Shown: positions 23,624-35,869, counted from the stretch's first letter. The stretch is DNA of 64,000 nt from Berberis thunbergii (GCA_003290165.1 QNQO01007579.1:1-64000); one strand, 5' to 3'. The notes: generated from the sequence alone by a model not told the origin. Translations and numbers: made by a program.

Positions 23624-24257
23624 TGATACATAAAAACGTTGACAGCCCCGAGCTGTACACTTATCATGATGATCTCGAAGAATTACGGCCTCAAGAGTCA
23701 GTCCAACACTGATCCGGCCCAAACGGTTCTAAGCCAGAGGCCCACACATCTCACAACTATCCTCAATACTCGTAAGCCCTCTTCAGGCAAGTATCTCGGC
23801 GATCAACTTCGGATGGGCAACTGCAACTGCAACTGCTCTCTGCTTCCAACTAGGAACCAAACACCATAGTATTTTTCACACAAAGAAACTTCCTTCTACG
23901 GATTGCTTTGGGATTGGGAACTATTTTTCACGTATCTTGGAACACAGAGCTAACAAGGAACTTCCCTCCCACAGAACGACTTCTAATTAGGGAGGGATCT
24001 CCATGAATGTTTTCTTCCTAAACTATGCCTATGATGGCTTGGTAGAACCAGGACTCCTTGCACTATAAATAATACATGAGGTTAGTAAGCTAAGGTATGC
24101 TACAAATTCCCTATTACAACATTACACCTTCCTTATAGCCCTTTCTGATTTTAGCATCGAAGTGTCATCGGGCACCCCATGCTGGTTTGTGGCTCACGTT
24201 CGTTACTTGTGCAGGTCAGCAGGACTACGTCAAAGCAGGGAGCGAAAATAGACTGCA
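23624..24257 (+). repeat. 5' LTR of the plus-strand Tat-type element
   Basis: It begins TGATACATAAAAACG and ends GACTGCA, about 634 bp. It contains CTATAAATAATAC at about 24062, a plausible promoter. It is followed at once by TCAGTTTGGCGTCGTCTGTG, the primer-binding site. It is similar throughout to the LTR at 11682-12333 on the other strand. Confidence 0.85.
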
Positions 24258-24335
24258 TCAGTTTGGCGTCGTCTGTGGGGACGACATGTTTCTTAATTTT
24301 ACACTAATCGTCGTCTCCTATCAAAACCCAAAGAG

Positions 24336-24668
24336 ATGGTGACCACCAGGTCACGCAACAACAGAGAACCAGGGGGCACGTCCAATGCTCAGATTGTCCC
24401 TATACCATCTCATTCAGCAGTTCCTGTCTTGCACGGGAAGCCAACTCACGCTCCCGCGCCAAAAACAATAATGATGGACCTCGGAATCGATGTGTTGGCA
24501 TCTTAGATACAGCAGATCGCCAAGGCGGTTGTGGCTCTTATGCGACAGAATCCACCACCTGCTAACGGAGACCAGGAGCAACATGAACCTCCGCCTCCAG
24601 AAGATGATAGGGAGCAAGCATAGGAGAGCCAAGCCCCCGCTAGTTCTCATTAGACTAAGGGAGGTTGC
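24336..24668 (+). pseudogene. gag N-terminal part of the plus-strand Tat-type element
   Basis: The frame begins MVTTRSRNNREPGGTSNAQ, identical at its start to gag of the minus-strand sister. It continues to IMMDLGIDVLAS and a stop, then reads on with IQQIAKAVVALMRQNPPP and a Pro/Glu-rich stretch. Two further stops follow before the CACTA insertion point at 24668/24669. The matching continuation lies at 38663. Confidence 0.8.
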
Positions 24669-25440
24669 CACTACACCAAAAACCCCCATTAGCAACGGTT
24701 CTATACCGTGGGCGTAACCCATTGCCACGGCTAAGAGCCGTGGGCTACAGAGGCGTCGCGAAATTTGTTGTAATGGCTATAAACCGTTGCTAAACATTGT
24801 AGCAACGGTTTTATGCTTGAGTAGGGGTGGTGATTTTCAGCATTTACCCACGGTTTTAAACCGTTGCAAGAACAATCGCAACGGTTTTTAGCCATGGCAA
24901 CAATAGCCACGGTTCTAAGCCATGATAAAGTGTGGATATTAGCAACGGTTTTAAACCGTGGCTAACAAGGTAGCAACGGTTTTAAGCCGTGGCTAACCCT
25001 GGCCACATTTAGAAGCCGTGGCTGAACATTGAGAAATAAACTGTAGCTAACAAGGTAGCAACGGTTTTAAGACGTGGCCAACCCTGGCCACGGTTTGTAG
25101 CCGTGGCTAAACAGTGAGAAATAAACTGTAGCTAACAAGGTAGCAACGGTTTTAAGCCGTGGCTAACCCTGGCCACGGTTTGAAACCGTGGCTAAACAGT
25201 GAGAAATAAACTGTAGCTAACAAGGTAGCAACGGTTTTTAGCCGTGGCAAGATGCAACCACGGTTGTAAGCCGTTGGCAGGTTAAACAAAATTCAAAAAA
25301 AAAATTTGGTTTGTTGCAATGGTTTCAAACCGTTGCAAATTAATATAATCGGAAAAAAATTTATATTTTTTTTTGCTGCTGCAGCAAAATCACAGCCGTC
25401 GCACTTGCTAAATCAGTCCGTACTATGGTTTGTGTCATGC
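24669..25440. repeat. left subterminal palindrome array of element A
   Basis: Short palindromes such as GCAACGGTTTTAAACCGTGGC and GCCACGGTTTGAAACCGTGGC recur every 25-50 bp. A larger repeat of about 115 bp (AACTGTAGCTAACAAGGTAGC onward) occurs near 25035, 25125 and 25215. In known CACTA elements, subterminal motifs bind the element-encoded TNPA-type protein and control excision, and these occupy the same place. The array ends with GCTGCTGCAGCAAAATCACA, also present in element B. Confidence 0.88.
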
Positions 25441-25668
25441 CTCCGGCACGAATAAGATTCCACAAACTATATGCTAAATAAATACAAAATCAACTGTAAA
25501 AAGGAACTTGTCAAGTTTTGACGCCAAACAAAAACATGTAAACAAATAGCACTAATGTACAATAACAGGATTAACCTGAACAAATGGAACCTTGTTATAT
25601 CATGTTTGGCTCGCATCTAAAACAAAAGAATTTCTCTATGTTTTTTCGAACAATACAAATCCACCTAG

Positions 25669-26119
25669 TTATATAATGTAAGAAAATACATTGATGCCCT
25701 TAGGAACAGGCCCCATTTCTTTCGGTAGTTGCTTGTTCAATATACTGAAAATGATGAGAATGCAACACCTGGTAGTTGCTTGTATATGGCACCGGTGATG
25801 GTTGATACAACGACACACTTTGCACCCCAGAAACAAGCAATGTATGCGCATTCTCCTGTCCAACATACTGCTGCCCGTACTGGCTTAGACCTTCAGAGCC
25901 CTGCAATATAAAAATTAGTCAGTACTCAATGACAGACAAATATGACCTATAAAAATTGCTAATAAACCAAAGCTGATGAAAATGATTAAAACACTGGCAG
26001 CTCTTTGGAAAATTTACCATTCTCTGAATCTTGGTAATCAGACAACCTTCCCAGCTTCCAATCAAGGAGAACACCATCTCCCCAGTATGAAACAACCACT
26101 TGAGCTGAAAAAGAAACAA
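25669..26119 (-). other. unassigned exon candidates in element A
   Basis: Two minus-strand stretches look like coding exons. About 26105-25990 reads QVVVSYWGDGVLLDWKLGRL. 25906-25700 reads GLSQYGQQYVGQENAHTLL, then SVSLYQPSPVPYTSN. The second is Gln/Tyr/Ser-rich. Neither matches a family I know with confidence. Orientation agrees with the other captured fragments. Confidence 0.35.
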
Positions 26120-26525
26120 GGATCACCTGTTCAATTCATTACAAGTGCCAAATCTCACAGAGTGTAAAAATCATCAAAATAGAATATAAAAAGATAAACC
26201 AAAAACCCATCTCAATATATCAACTCAAGTTCAAAGACCTACATGAACTGAATAACGAAACCGCATTGAAGCTAAAGCAGATGAACAATCGCAAACAACG
26301 GAAAAAAGGTGCTGAAGATGCAAAAAACAGTAAAATTTCAGTGAAGTAATATGTATGACCAATATGGGAACATGTTGGAGTTGTCAATGTGTACAAACCC
26401 ACTAAAGATGGAAAAAGCTGATAGATTACAGATTACAGAGATAAGTTAAAAAAGAGAGAGTTAGAAATCAAGCAGAGAATCAGAAACCAGTTGATAATGA
26501 GAAGGTTTTTACATACATACCAAAA

Positions 26526-26867
26526 TCAAAGTGGAGGAAGAGTAGTAGTAGTAGTTGCTGTTGTGTGAAGTGGAATGAGAGTGAGACAAGAGGGAACTCG
26601 ATGAAATAAGTGACAGGCAAACCAAAGTGATTTCTCAAATAAGAAACAATAATTTAACCAAATGAACAGTAAGTCAACAGAAACAGCACGTACAGCAGAC
26701 ACGCTGAATCGCACTGTCTGGATCAACATCGCATTCTGTCTGCAATGCAGAGCACGCTGAAACTGCAGCGCACCCTGCCTGGGACGCGCTCTGTGCTGCA
26801 GTGTTTCCTTGGAGACAATTGACTTCCATACCTGACAGTTAGATGAAATAAATACATAAATAATCAT
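26526..26867. other. GC- and CAG/CTG-rich island in element A
   Basis: A stretch of higher GC content with repeated CTGCA/TGCAG words (26690-26815) stands out from the AT-rich surroundings. The 113-codon minus frame across it looks like low-complexity chance translation. Similar islands occur at 29440-29720, 33930-34250, 43310-43790 and 49430-49630 in the three CACTA elements. Confidence 0.4.
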
Positions 26868-26941
26868 GAGCCATTCAGGGTATTATCAACGCATTGGGAA
26901 CAAAAAGGTAGGACAGTCAAAATTTGTTTTATTTATTTATT

Positions 26942-27110
26942 AAATGTCGCCATCAGCATCCACTTTCAATCTATAACAGGAGTCAGATGTCAAACCTTCT
27001 AATTTTATTGCATCTGGGGCAGCTTTGACCTGAGCCACCTCTGCTGCCTTTTTTACGGCACTTGTGGCAGCTGCAGTAGTGCCGCTACAACCAGCCATGG
27101 AATATGCATC
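26942..27110 (-). other. unassigned C-terminal exon candidate
   Basis: The minus strand reads SMAGCSGTTAAATSAVKKAA, then LEGLTSDSCYRLKVDADGDI and a TAA stop followed by AATAAATAAA, a possible polyadenylation signal. The sequence is alanine-rich, then acidic. I do not recognise the family. It may be the last exon of a captured gene. Confidence 0.35.
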
Positions 27111-27754
27111 TAAAACACAAAACAATATTATATGGTGCATGTAGAAAATAACTTGGCATCTTATTCAAAAGAAATAAATAAATAACTTGGCATCGAGGCA
27201 AATGATCAAATATTCAATCTCTCAGCCATCGAGCTGATCATCGTTTATGTAACTGAAAATGAAAAGCAGTAGAAAATATACTCACTTATTTTATCGTAGG
27301 GGCAAATAGGGAAACATCGACCACAACCACAAAATTAGACTGGGAAAGTCCCAATAATATCTAGCATGAAACATATAAAAATTATATCAGCAAAAAAAAT
27401 CATTTTGTTTCAATTTTTTATGATCAGCGCAGACTTTCTCTCCTGACATAAGAATGATGGATATTCCTTTTTGAAGTTGTGGTCCAATGTTTATGTGGCA
27501 ATGCTCGAAAGAAGAAAGATGAGGTTTTCATCTTCCTTTACGAAACAACTTTTATCTCCATGAATACATATACAAAGAACAACATCAAATGTCTAAGTTT
27601 CACACAAGTAGAAGAAACAAGAGATAACAACAAAAATGATCACATTAAATTTGACTCTTCCACAAAGATACTTGTCATTCACAAAAGTTTTTCAATTCAT
27701 TAATTAAAATGGAGAAAGGCATATAAGTAAAGTTTATTTATGATGATAGTCTAC

Positions 27755-28100
27755 CTTCCATGGCCAAATTAACTGTGTGGCAACAAGAACATTGTACGCT
27801 TGTTGCTCCACGAATGTACATCAATAAGGTGTGGCACCCTCCACAAACCAGCTGAGCCATTTCAGTTCCTACTTGGTATCCAACAAACATAAAATCGAAT
27901 AGAAAATCAAGTGTAGAAACATATACGTTAACTCAATCGATCCATAAGGTGTGTAGCATATGCAAGATATGTAGAAAAGAAAGTACCAGGAGGTGGAACA
28001 GATGTTACTGCATTGCAAACAGCACAACAGACTGAGGTGGCTCCAACAGGATAGAGAAGAAGGTTTCGGCAACCAGAACAAATAAGTTGGCTCTGTGCAC
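27755..28100 (-). pseudogene. LOL: LSD1/LOL zinc-finger protein fragment
   Basis: Two consecutive exons encode two LSD1-type C2C2 zinc fingers, the domain of plant LSD1/LSD-ONE-LIKE cell-death regulators and type I metacaspases. Exon 28100-27987 reads [20 protein letters not shown] then CCAVCNAV. Exon 27868-27755 reads [20 protein letters not shown] then [12 protein letters not shown]. The first exon follows a CAG acceptor, the intron begins GTAC and ends TAG, the second exon is followed by GTAG, and the reading frame passes across the splice (PPPG-TEMAQ). No stop occurs. The third finger and both termini are missing, so it is a partial gene. Confidence 0.9.
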
Positions 28101-28436
28101 CTGAGAAACGAGATACCAGTGACGTAAAAAATTCAAATAGGAATCTACCGACCACAACAGTGAATAAATGAAGTGTATGTTCACTTGTTTCAAATGAAAG
28201 AAACATGACAAATTCATTCGAAAGATGTTATCATCAAATGCTTCTCTATAAACTTAAATGAGTTTGAGAATACCCAAGTTCTATTAACTTGACAACTGAA
28301 AAGTGTTCCATTAAGCTCATGCGGTTCAACAAAAAAGACTAACTTTATGGTTAATAAGAAAAATTTGCCCTAGGCGAGTTAGAAGAAAAAAACAACTAGG
28401 ATTGTTTTCACCTCTAGGATTCTATTCAGTACTATA

Positions 28437-28795
28437 CCTGTGTTGATGGTAAAACTCCATTTGTACCTCATCGTCACCTTCCCACTCAGGCTCAATAGGA
28501 GCAGCTATCAGATTCTACGAAACAAGACTCACACAGGAGAAACAAGAGCCTAGACATATCTGTATGATGTTGACAAATATAACATCAGAAATGAATTCTC
28601 TTTTGTTGAGAACAGATTTAAAATCATGACAGGATGTTCATCAAAAGGACTTAAACCCTAACAGGTTGTCAAACGAACAAGGAACGTACATATTACAGTT
28701 AGTTTGCAACTCCTGAGCTGATAAACTGGATGATGCATTGTGAGTAGTAGCCTGGTACTTCTGAGCCGCAGCTCCGAGTTGACTAACCTGTGAGT
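28437..28795 (-). other. two unassigned exon candidates
   Basis: 28795-28675 reads SQLGAAAQKYQATTHNASSS, then LSAQELQTN, after a CAG acceptor. 28504-28437 reads PIEPEWEGDDEVQMEFYHQH between a TAG acceptor and a GTATAG donor. They lie between the ORC6 and LOL fragments on the same strand. Family unknown. Confidence 0.3.
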
Positions 28796-28888
28796 AAAGC
28801 ACAACCCATCAATGACTAAGACAATAGTACTTAAAAAAAAGAAAATAAAATAAAACACCAAATGCAGCAGAATTATTTAACCCTGGAA

Positions 28889-28970
28889 GCCCACTAAGCA
28901 ATCGATTATAGGCCTTCTCCGACATCCCACTCATCTTTATTGCACTTTTCTTATCAAATATAACCTGAAA
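28889..28970 (-). pseudogene. ORC6: ORC6 (origin recognition complex subunit 6) exon
   Basis: One exon between a TAG acceptor and a GTTAAA donor reads FDKKSAIKMSGMSEKAYNRL, matching the N-terminal cyclin-like region of plant ORC6, a subunit of the replication-initiation complex. The last residues (SGLPG) depart from the usual sequence. No other ORC6 exon was found nearby. It is a single-exon capture. Confidence 0.7.
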
Positions 28971-29439
28971 CCTAGACAAACCAAATCAAATTCATCAAAC
29001 AAACCAACCCAGAAATCAAAACATCTCTCTCAATGATCATTACAATAAACTGAAAATTCATTACTGTGAAAAAAAGTACTGACAAATATAGCATTATCAT
29101 TACCCAAATAGCTTGCTGCATGAAAAGCATTACAATGAGTAGGCCAAATATACCTGTACAATGTTGAACTTCCAATTAGATTGAGCAGTAACTCCCAATG
29201 TTGTGGTGATGACTTGAATCGGATAGATCAGTAGTCATTCCAACTCTATGACCTTCCATGCAATAGTCACTTCTTCTAAACACAAAAAACCATCTACTCT
29301 ACATGAAACAAAGTTGAGTGAAAAGATATACACAATTACATGAATGAGTGAAGAAGAAAACACAAAACACAAAAACAACATCAATGTTTCCACCCCAAAG
29401 TGGGTTTTGTACCTTAACACTCTGCATCTTACACTAAAA

Positions 29440-29720
29440 GATTGCAAATGGCAAAGAGCAAAACTTGCAACTTACAAAAAAAACCAGGCAGCAAAATATG
29501 TAAGCAAAACAGGCAGAGTACTCTGTAAAAACAGAGCACTCTTGTCACAATCCAGAGACAGCACGCAATGCACCGAAATGTGCAGCCCAGATTTCATTGT
29601 TTCAGCAGAGTTTCAGCCCTGATCTCTGCTACAACAATCCAGCAGAGATCGACAAAACGAGTCATGCTACAACAAGCCAACAGAGATCGCACCTAAACAC
29701 TGGAATAGAATGTAGATTGC
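29440..29720. other. CAG/CTG-rich island in element A
   Basis: It is composed of repeated words such as CAGAGCACTC, CAGCAGAG and CTCTGCTACAACA. It lacks splice-like exon structure. It is comparable in character to the other islands of the three CACTA elements. Confidence 0.35.
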
Positions 29721-30456
29721 ATACTCTGCCCCAGCTATAACACCTCCACTATCAACATTCCAGTTCCAGTCATTGCAGAGCACGCCACATTCTTGGTGGT
29801 AAGCTCTTCAAGTAAACCTAGTTAAATCTTAAAATCATAACTACAGAAATTTAATTTGCTGTTAAATTACATCAACCTTTATGTATATCCACCCTATGAC
29901 TGTAGTTTCTTCTATGATATAGTGAGACTTTTAAGTATCTGTAAATGTAGTAGAAAAAGTAAGAACAGTCTTAGTTTTCATTCATCTGCCAATAAACATG
30001 CAAAAACTCAAATGTTTTTTTTTTTTTCATTCAGTACCCTTGTGATAGTGGGATTATAAATAATAAAAAATATAAAAACCTAAGTGGTAAAGAACAACAA
30101 TGACATAATATAAAGGCAAGGTAGTTGAAAACACATCTGATACTCCTGCAGAAAACACATGATATCAAGCTAATATTAGAATGTGAAATTTTTTACAGAA
30201 ACAACAGAGTAAGTTCACTTACTGGAATTGGAGTTGCATATTTACAGTAGTCACTAACATTTTTCAACATGTAGTAGTCACTAACATTTTTCAAAAGAAA
30301 AGGTTTCATGAGCTTACGCTCCTTAGAAGTATCAGTAAGATAGATATTCATAGTAGATTACATAGATTGCATTTAAGTGAATGAAAAGATATACTATATT
30401 CTTTCAACTTCTCGATAATCACAAAATATATTGCATTTAAGTGAATGAAGACTTAC

Positions 30457-31042
30457 GTGCCATCTCGTTAATCACAAAATATATTCTTTCAACTTCTGGT
30501 CCACGTTTTGAGGCTCCATCAGTATTGATTTCATATTACCGCAGCCTAATATTAGGTAAGTACACTTTAATTGAACGTGTTGACAGTTTATCTTGAGGAG
30601 TTTCAGAATTGTTAGCTAATTCAGGGATTTAAGCCTCACCTATCTTTTATATGACTTATGTTTGCAAAATAAACTGGTGCATCAATCCGAACAATCACAA
30701 TGCCATTGTAAGTGTATGCTTCCGGGTACTGTTCAATATTTCTATATACAGTGGTTCCAGGAAGACGTCCCAATATAGCTGCATTGAAAACCAGAAAGCA
30801 TACTTCAGAATATTTTCACAGAATCAATTCTAGATAGTACATGATTGTTCTAATACGTGTTCAGATGTTCAGATATGCCACAGAGAGAATGTTCATAGTG
30901 CAAATGACAAACAATAAGAAAATAGTTGCTCCATGGGAGTTAATATGGTACAAATATCCAGATCAACCCAAACTAGGAAAAAAAACTCACCAATATGTGG
31001 ATTTGCTGATTCATGGATGACAAACGCGAGTAAAAGCCCCAC
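30457..31042 (-). pseudogene. SULTR4: sulfate transporter (SULTR4-like) STAS-region fragment
   Basis: Three consecutive exons of a SULTR4-type sulfate transporter cover the end of the membrane part and the cytoplasmic STAS domain. 31042-30991 reads VGLLLAFVIHESANPHI. 30778-30640 reads ILGRLPGTTVYRNIEQYPEA, then IDAPVYFANISHIKDR. About 30541-30457 reads INTDGASKRGPEVERIYFVI. Splice borders are canonical and phases agree between exons 1 and 2. At the start of exon 3 a TAA stop lies just before YEIN. The upstream transmembrane exons and the rest of the STAS domain are absent. Confidence 0.9.
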
Positions 31043-31727
31043 CTACAGTGTCGAATTTCCTAGATCATATTAATAACACATCAGTAATAAACAAATGTAT
31101 ATGAAGAACAAATTTCTCTGAAGCTTATAGAAACATTAGTTTCATCCATCGAATACATCATGCTTGTAAAGAAATTTAATTATACTAAAGTCTGCTGAAT
31201 TAAATATGCTTTTCTAGCATCCAAGAGAGATGGAGTTGTCATTAGTCATTAGTCATTACAAACTGGAAAGAAGTTACTAGGTGTTTTCCAGCCAATCAGA
31301 TGTTAAATCCCTTTTTGTCGTCTTTAGAAGAGTTCTAACAATTATATTTAAATTCAGTGCAAGGTTGAGAGTAGGGGCTTCAAAAATGATTCATAGAACA
31401 AAAAAGATTTCACAATTTAACTAGTAAGAACATCTACAATGGAAGACCTCAAACCTAAAATGAGCTCTAGGGGTTTCATTCTCCAGCATCCTTGAAGAAC
31501 TCCTCCCTGTAACAGAATTGGACCAGAATAAGTACACAAAAATAATAGGAATATGTTCTGCAATAGATTCAATAAACTGTCACTTACACATCAACTCTTT
31601 CAATATTGAATCTTATTCTAATTTCATGTCGGAATGTATTCCAGCTAAAAAAATTTCAGGATATTGTTTTTAGGAAAAACTTCATGTTACTACTAATCTA
31701 CTGGTATCTGGTTTCGAGATTTTACCT

Positions 31728-32849
31728 TGCCGGATTGAACAGTTAAACACAAGTCCTGGAAGATCTTCACATCTTGCCTTGTTGGGTATGTGAAGCTGAC
31801 ATGCTGGAACTCAATGTCCCCATTCACATTTTCCAATATCATGCCACAGCTATTGCTTGCATCTATTTCTGACTTCCTATCCAAAATTGCAAACACAGAA
31901 GCAGTTGAAGCCTTGGCTTTGGTGGCATCAGGTGCCAATGAGCTTGCATGCGAAACAGTCATTGCTGTCAAACAAAGAGCGTAAAAAACCTGCAATGGTC
32001 CAAAATGTAGATCCATGATGACCAAGGAAAAGAGCCATTTATTAAAAAGATTAAAACAAGTCATATGTAGATGAAGTTTTCAACATAAATATTTAGAGAA
32101 TATAGACAGTTTAACAAAAAGGTTACTGGTGTAAGCCGATTGACAAATTGTTGATTGTCTCTAGGAACATACTACTTTCTGGAAAGCTCAAACAATTTGT
32201 TAAAACTAAGGAAATGTGATCACTTACATGAAAAACCTTTTCAAATGTTGTTTTCCTTCCTTCACAAGTCGAGCTCCAGCATAGAAACTAGTTGCATAGG
32301 CAGAAAATAGAAAGAAAAAGGAGAGTCCAAGGACCCTTTCATTTCATAAAAAATTGCAGCATCGTACACTATGGGACACCCCATCTCATACAATAGCAAT
32401 GGGATTTCTTTGTAATGCATGTAAATGAGTATGACACTTTGTAACTGTGCCAGACACCAAATAGAGAATCATCGTTCCTATTCAAATAGGCTGCACCCAT
32501 GACATTTCCATGACATTGTGTAGTTCATGTAAGATCTTAGACATAATACTATGAACATATCCATAAGGCTCTTACCTTTTTCAGCAATTCTTCCTTGACA
32601 GACAGCAGCTATCACATCAGAATTCCTCACTGTGATCAAGCGATGAGCAACAATAATGGTGGTTCTATTAATCATGATCCTATCCAGTGCATCCTGCACA
32701 ATCCGTTCTGACTCTGCATCAAGTGCGCTTGTTGCTCATCAAGAAGCAAAATTCTTGGATCTATAAGAATTGCTCTAGCTATGGCAACTCTTTGTTTCTG
32801 TCCTCTTGAAAGCTGGCTTCCAGATTCCCCAACCATTGTGTCAAGTCCC
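31728..32849 (-). pseudogene. ABCB: ABCB (MDR/P-glycoprotein-type) transporter fragment
   Basis: Two exons of a full-size ABCB exporter appear in gene order. 32849-32576 covers the end of nucleotide-binding domain 1. It holds the signature [18 protein letters not shown] (usual LSGGQ reads LSRGQ), Walker B ILLLDE and, after a shift, the H-loop region IIVAHRL. A one-base deletion immediately after Walker B changes the frame. 31991-31728 holds the end of the second membrane domain and the start of domain 2, with SSLAPDATKAKASTASVFAI and IEFQHVSFTYPTRQD. It stops at the usual intron before Walker A. All of membrane domain 2 between them is missing. Confidence 0.92.
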
Positions 32850-33088
32850 TGAGTACATAGTCATGAATTCCAATGTTAGGTGACCTTTTTGTAAAAGTCT
32901 GCATTTCACCATAAATTGGTGCTTGTGGGATAAAAGTACTTGACACTATAAATGTTGACAGAGTTTGCACTATCAATGTATATCTTCTACTCAGTAATTT
33001 CAGGGATTTTGTAAGGTTGAATAGGTTCGATATTGCGAATGTTAATGGAAGAAAGAAAAGGAATAAATTTAGGGAAACACCATATTTT

Positions 33089-33190
33089 GGTATTTATTTG
33101 ATTGTTTTTAGTAAAAAAAAAAAGGTTTACTATCACTAACTTCTGGTATTTATTTGATTGTTTTTAGTAAAAAAGGTTTTTACTATCACT
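33089..33190. repeat. short tandem duplication
   Basis: GGTATTTATTTGATTGTTTT occurs twice, about 60 bp apart, each time followed by TAGTAAAA and a TTTACTATCACT stretch. It is one of many local duplications of this size in the captured introns. Confidence 0.7.
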
Positions 33191-33602
33191 ATTCAAAATA
33201 AATTACAAGAACAAGGAAAGAACAATGTGCCACTAATTTCGTAACATATTCTTCATAAAGAAAACATACAACTTACACGACACGTGCATAAACACAAGTA
33301 TCATAGACAGAAAATGACAGTATACATGTTTTTTGTAGCAGAAAAAAGGAAAACAATAGGCACTTTCAAAAGAACAAACATGTACGGAATAATAGACCAA
33401 AAGAAAATTCAATCAATTTACTAACATTACAAAATCAGAATGTTGAATTCAGCGAAAACTAGAAAAATGTTTAAGTCGCATGGTTTCACCAAACCAAGGC
33501 CCAAAAAAATAAAAACAAAATTTCACCTTCCTCAGTTTTTGGGTACTAATATCAAATACCTTGATGAGAGAACAAGGTAATACATATGTGCATGCACCTT
33601 AC

Positions 33603-33691
33603 TCCCCAATTGCAGTTCCTCAAGAGTGTTTTGTTTCGAATCTTCCCCGCCAGGTCTTTTCAGGGTCTGTCCTTGCCTGTTCTGACCAGCC
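33603..33691 (-). other. unassigned exon candidate
   Basis: The minus strand reads AGQNRQGQTLKRPGGEDSKQ, then NTLEELQLG, after a CAG acceptor and before GTAAGG. It is hydrophilic. I do not recognise the family. Its orientation matches the neighbouring captured fragments. Confidence 0.35.
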
Positions 33692-33929
33692 TGAAAACAG
33701 AAGTAAAAACTATGTGAATCTACATTCAAATAGCAAGGATACATGGAAGGGAGATGGGATTAACTAGCAGTGGATCCGATACTACAAGGTTAACATTCTT
33801 AAGCTATTCTCAGAATAAATATCTACATATACATATATAGGAGGGGGGTAAATCCCATGGCAGCAGCCATTAATCCAAGCATCTTTCAGACACTGCTAAT
33901 ACGGTGCCCAATCAAAATTCTGCAAAAAC

Positions 33930-34250
33930 CAAACACAAGACAGCCTAACAAGCCTAGGAAAAGAAAGACCCATACAAACGAAAAAGTCCACCTGCTCGAC
34001 GCACAGCCTCGCTCCTGCAGCGCCAACGGCACCGTGCAAACGACGACATGCACTAGCAGCTTCTTGCTCGACGCGTCTCCTTGCTCCTGCAGTGCCAAGG
34101 GCACCGTGCAAAACAGAGGAGAACCCATGCTGAAAGCTCTTATCAGCTTCTATGTGCTCAGTGCACATGCAGTCCAGCCAGCCTCGCAAATGGAAACTGA
34201 CAGAAACCAGGCTGAGTGCACCTCGTTCCTGCGCGCATTGTGATCATCGC
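33930..34250. other. GC-rich island with repeated segment
   Basis: The segment GCTCCTGCAGCGCCAACGGC at about 34010 recurs as GCTCCTGCAGTGCCAAGGGC at about 34083, each followed by ACCGTGCAAA and preceded by a GCTCGACGC word. The spacing is about 72 bp. GC content is far above the surroundings. No coding family is recognised on either strand. Confidence 0.4.
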
Positions 34251-34335
34251 AGCTGAATCGCCTACACCGCCCCTGCAGGCCAAACAGAGCCGCAAAGCAG
34301 ATAATCACCCCCTGAGTCGAATTCAAATAACATAC

Positions 34336-34494
34336 CTGAGTGGAATTCAAATTGTTGCTTGCACTCCCCTGTCTTCACATCCCACACTATCGTAGTTTTA
34401 TCCACACTACCACTAAGAAGATAATCACCCTTTTTGTTCCACTTAAGAGAGAAGATCGGTCCTTTATGTTTGTTTAAAGTATTCCTGAGTTCAC
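34336..34494 (-). pseudogene. HOS15: HOS15 (TBL1-like WD40 protein) exon
   Basis: One 159-bp exon with TAG acceptor and GTATG donor reads [20 protein letters not shown], then [20 protein letters not shown]. This is one WD40 blade with its GH-to-WD spacing (WD at IVWDV). The sequence fits plant HOS15, a WD40 repressor associated with histone deacetylation. The frame is open. The LisH domain and the other blades are absent; possible relatives near 35200-35340 were too weak to call. Confidence 0.85.
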
Positions 34495-35869
34495 CTAGTT
34501 GAGAGAAAATTAATCACCCAAAATCAGTGCTGCGATATTCAAAGTGAAAACTAGTCGTGAATTTCACACAACCCATGAATCACTAGACAAAAAGGGAAAG
34601 AGAAACATGGAATACAAAACAAACTTTGCACATGAAGAAGGATATCAATAGGACAAGACCCAAAGGAAATAAATGAAAACAGACAATGATACCCAACAAC
34701 AATCATTTAAGAAAATGGTAGAACGGTGCTTCTACTTACTAATCTTATTGTATCAAAGTACTAGTAAAATTCCATTACACATTTAGAAGATTTGAAATCC
34801 AAGGGGACTCATACTTCCATTTAGACAGCCCCCACAAGAAATCAGCTACCTTTTAAAGTTCCAACAGTCAAACTAGGTCTCTAAAGTGAAAATGGCTCAT
34901 CAATAACTATCAACTTAGGATTCATCTAGAGATACTGAGGCAGTGAATGTCAATCACTATCTCAAAAAAAAAAAAACAGAGAAAAAGAGAAAAAAAAAAT
35001 GCAGTGGCTCCTTCAACTTCTAGGTTGGTCAATGATCTTACAAAATTGATTGAGGATCCATACCCCTTAGAAATTAATTAATTAAAAACATTAATTAAAA
35101 CTGCAATGAAAACAATTTGGTCAATAATATGGTTCATAGTTAATATGGCAGCTCTATAAATTAACCATAAGTTCAGAAACATTATGTTAGAGGTCATAGA
35201 TTTGAAGGATTTGAAAACTTACCCCTTTCTGAAATACTGAAGTTGACCCTGGTTGGTGAAATCTTTTGTTGGCCGTGATATGATCCAGATAACAGGCAAC
35301 ACTTTGTAACATGAGTAGTCACCATGTTCTATTGAGACCACTGTGACAAACACCAATGGCCATTACTAGATATAGGTGTTGGAAAGAGCTGCATATAGGG
35401 TGATGCAATTTGTTGAAAGCAGAGGATAGGGAATCAGACTGGAGAATAAGTAGGATGCAAGAAGCAAATTCAGTTCATAGTTGGATAGAGACAGATTGGT
35501 AAAAGTGAGGTCTCCTTCTAATCTAAATTATCCAAGTGCAAACATAATTTAAGACTGTGGATTACATTGTGCTGACATATAAACCAAAATCACAATTAAT
35601 GTTTGGATCAATCAAAGAAATGTGCAAGCACTATATAACAACCATCACTTAGGGTATGCAGGGTTCACCATGATTGGGTGTCCTACGTCAATGCAAAAGC
35701 AAACAACAGAAACTAGCATGCATGCAGCACAATAGTGAATATCAACTAAACAAAATAGATATTTAGACTCGACAACTTTTGAGGCAACTGATGAACAAAC
35801 CAGGAAGCAAATAATAGAAATTTCCAAATTTCATTCAAAATATGAAGACAAAATGTATATCAAATAATA

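Noticed and set aside
24669..25300. CRISPR-like array of short palindromic repeats
   Set aside because: Spacing is irregular, the repeats themselves vary, spacers are not unique, and the arrays sit exactly inside CACTA termini of a plant genome.
31728..32849. Working ABC transporter gene
   Set aside because: Only two separated exons remain, Walker A of both nucleotide domains is absent and a frameshift follows Walker B.
35190..35340. Further HOS15 exon (LLSGSYHGQ-like)
   Set aside because: Only a short, weak resemblance to a WD40 blade followed by unrelated residues; not enough to call.
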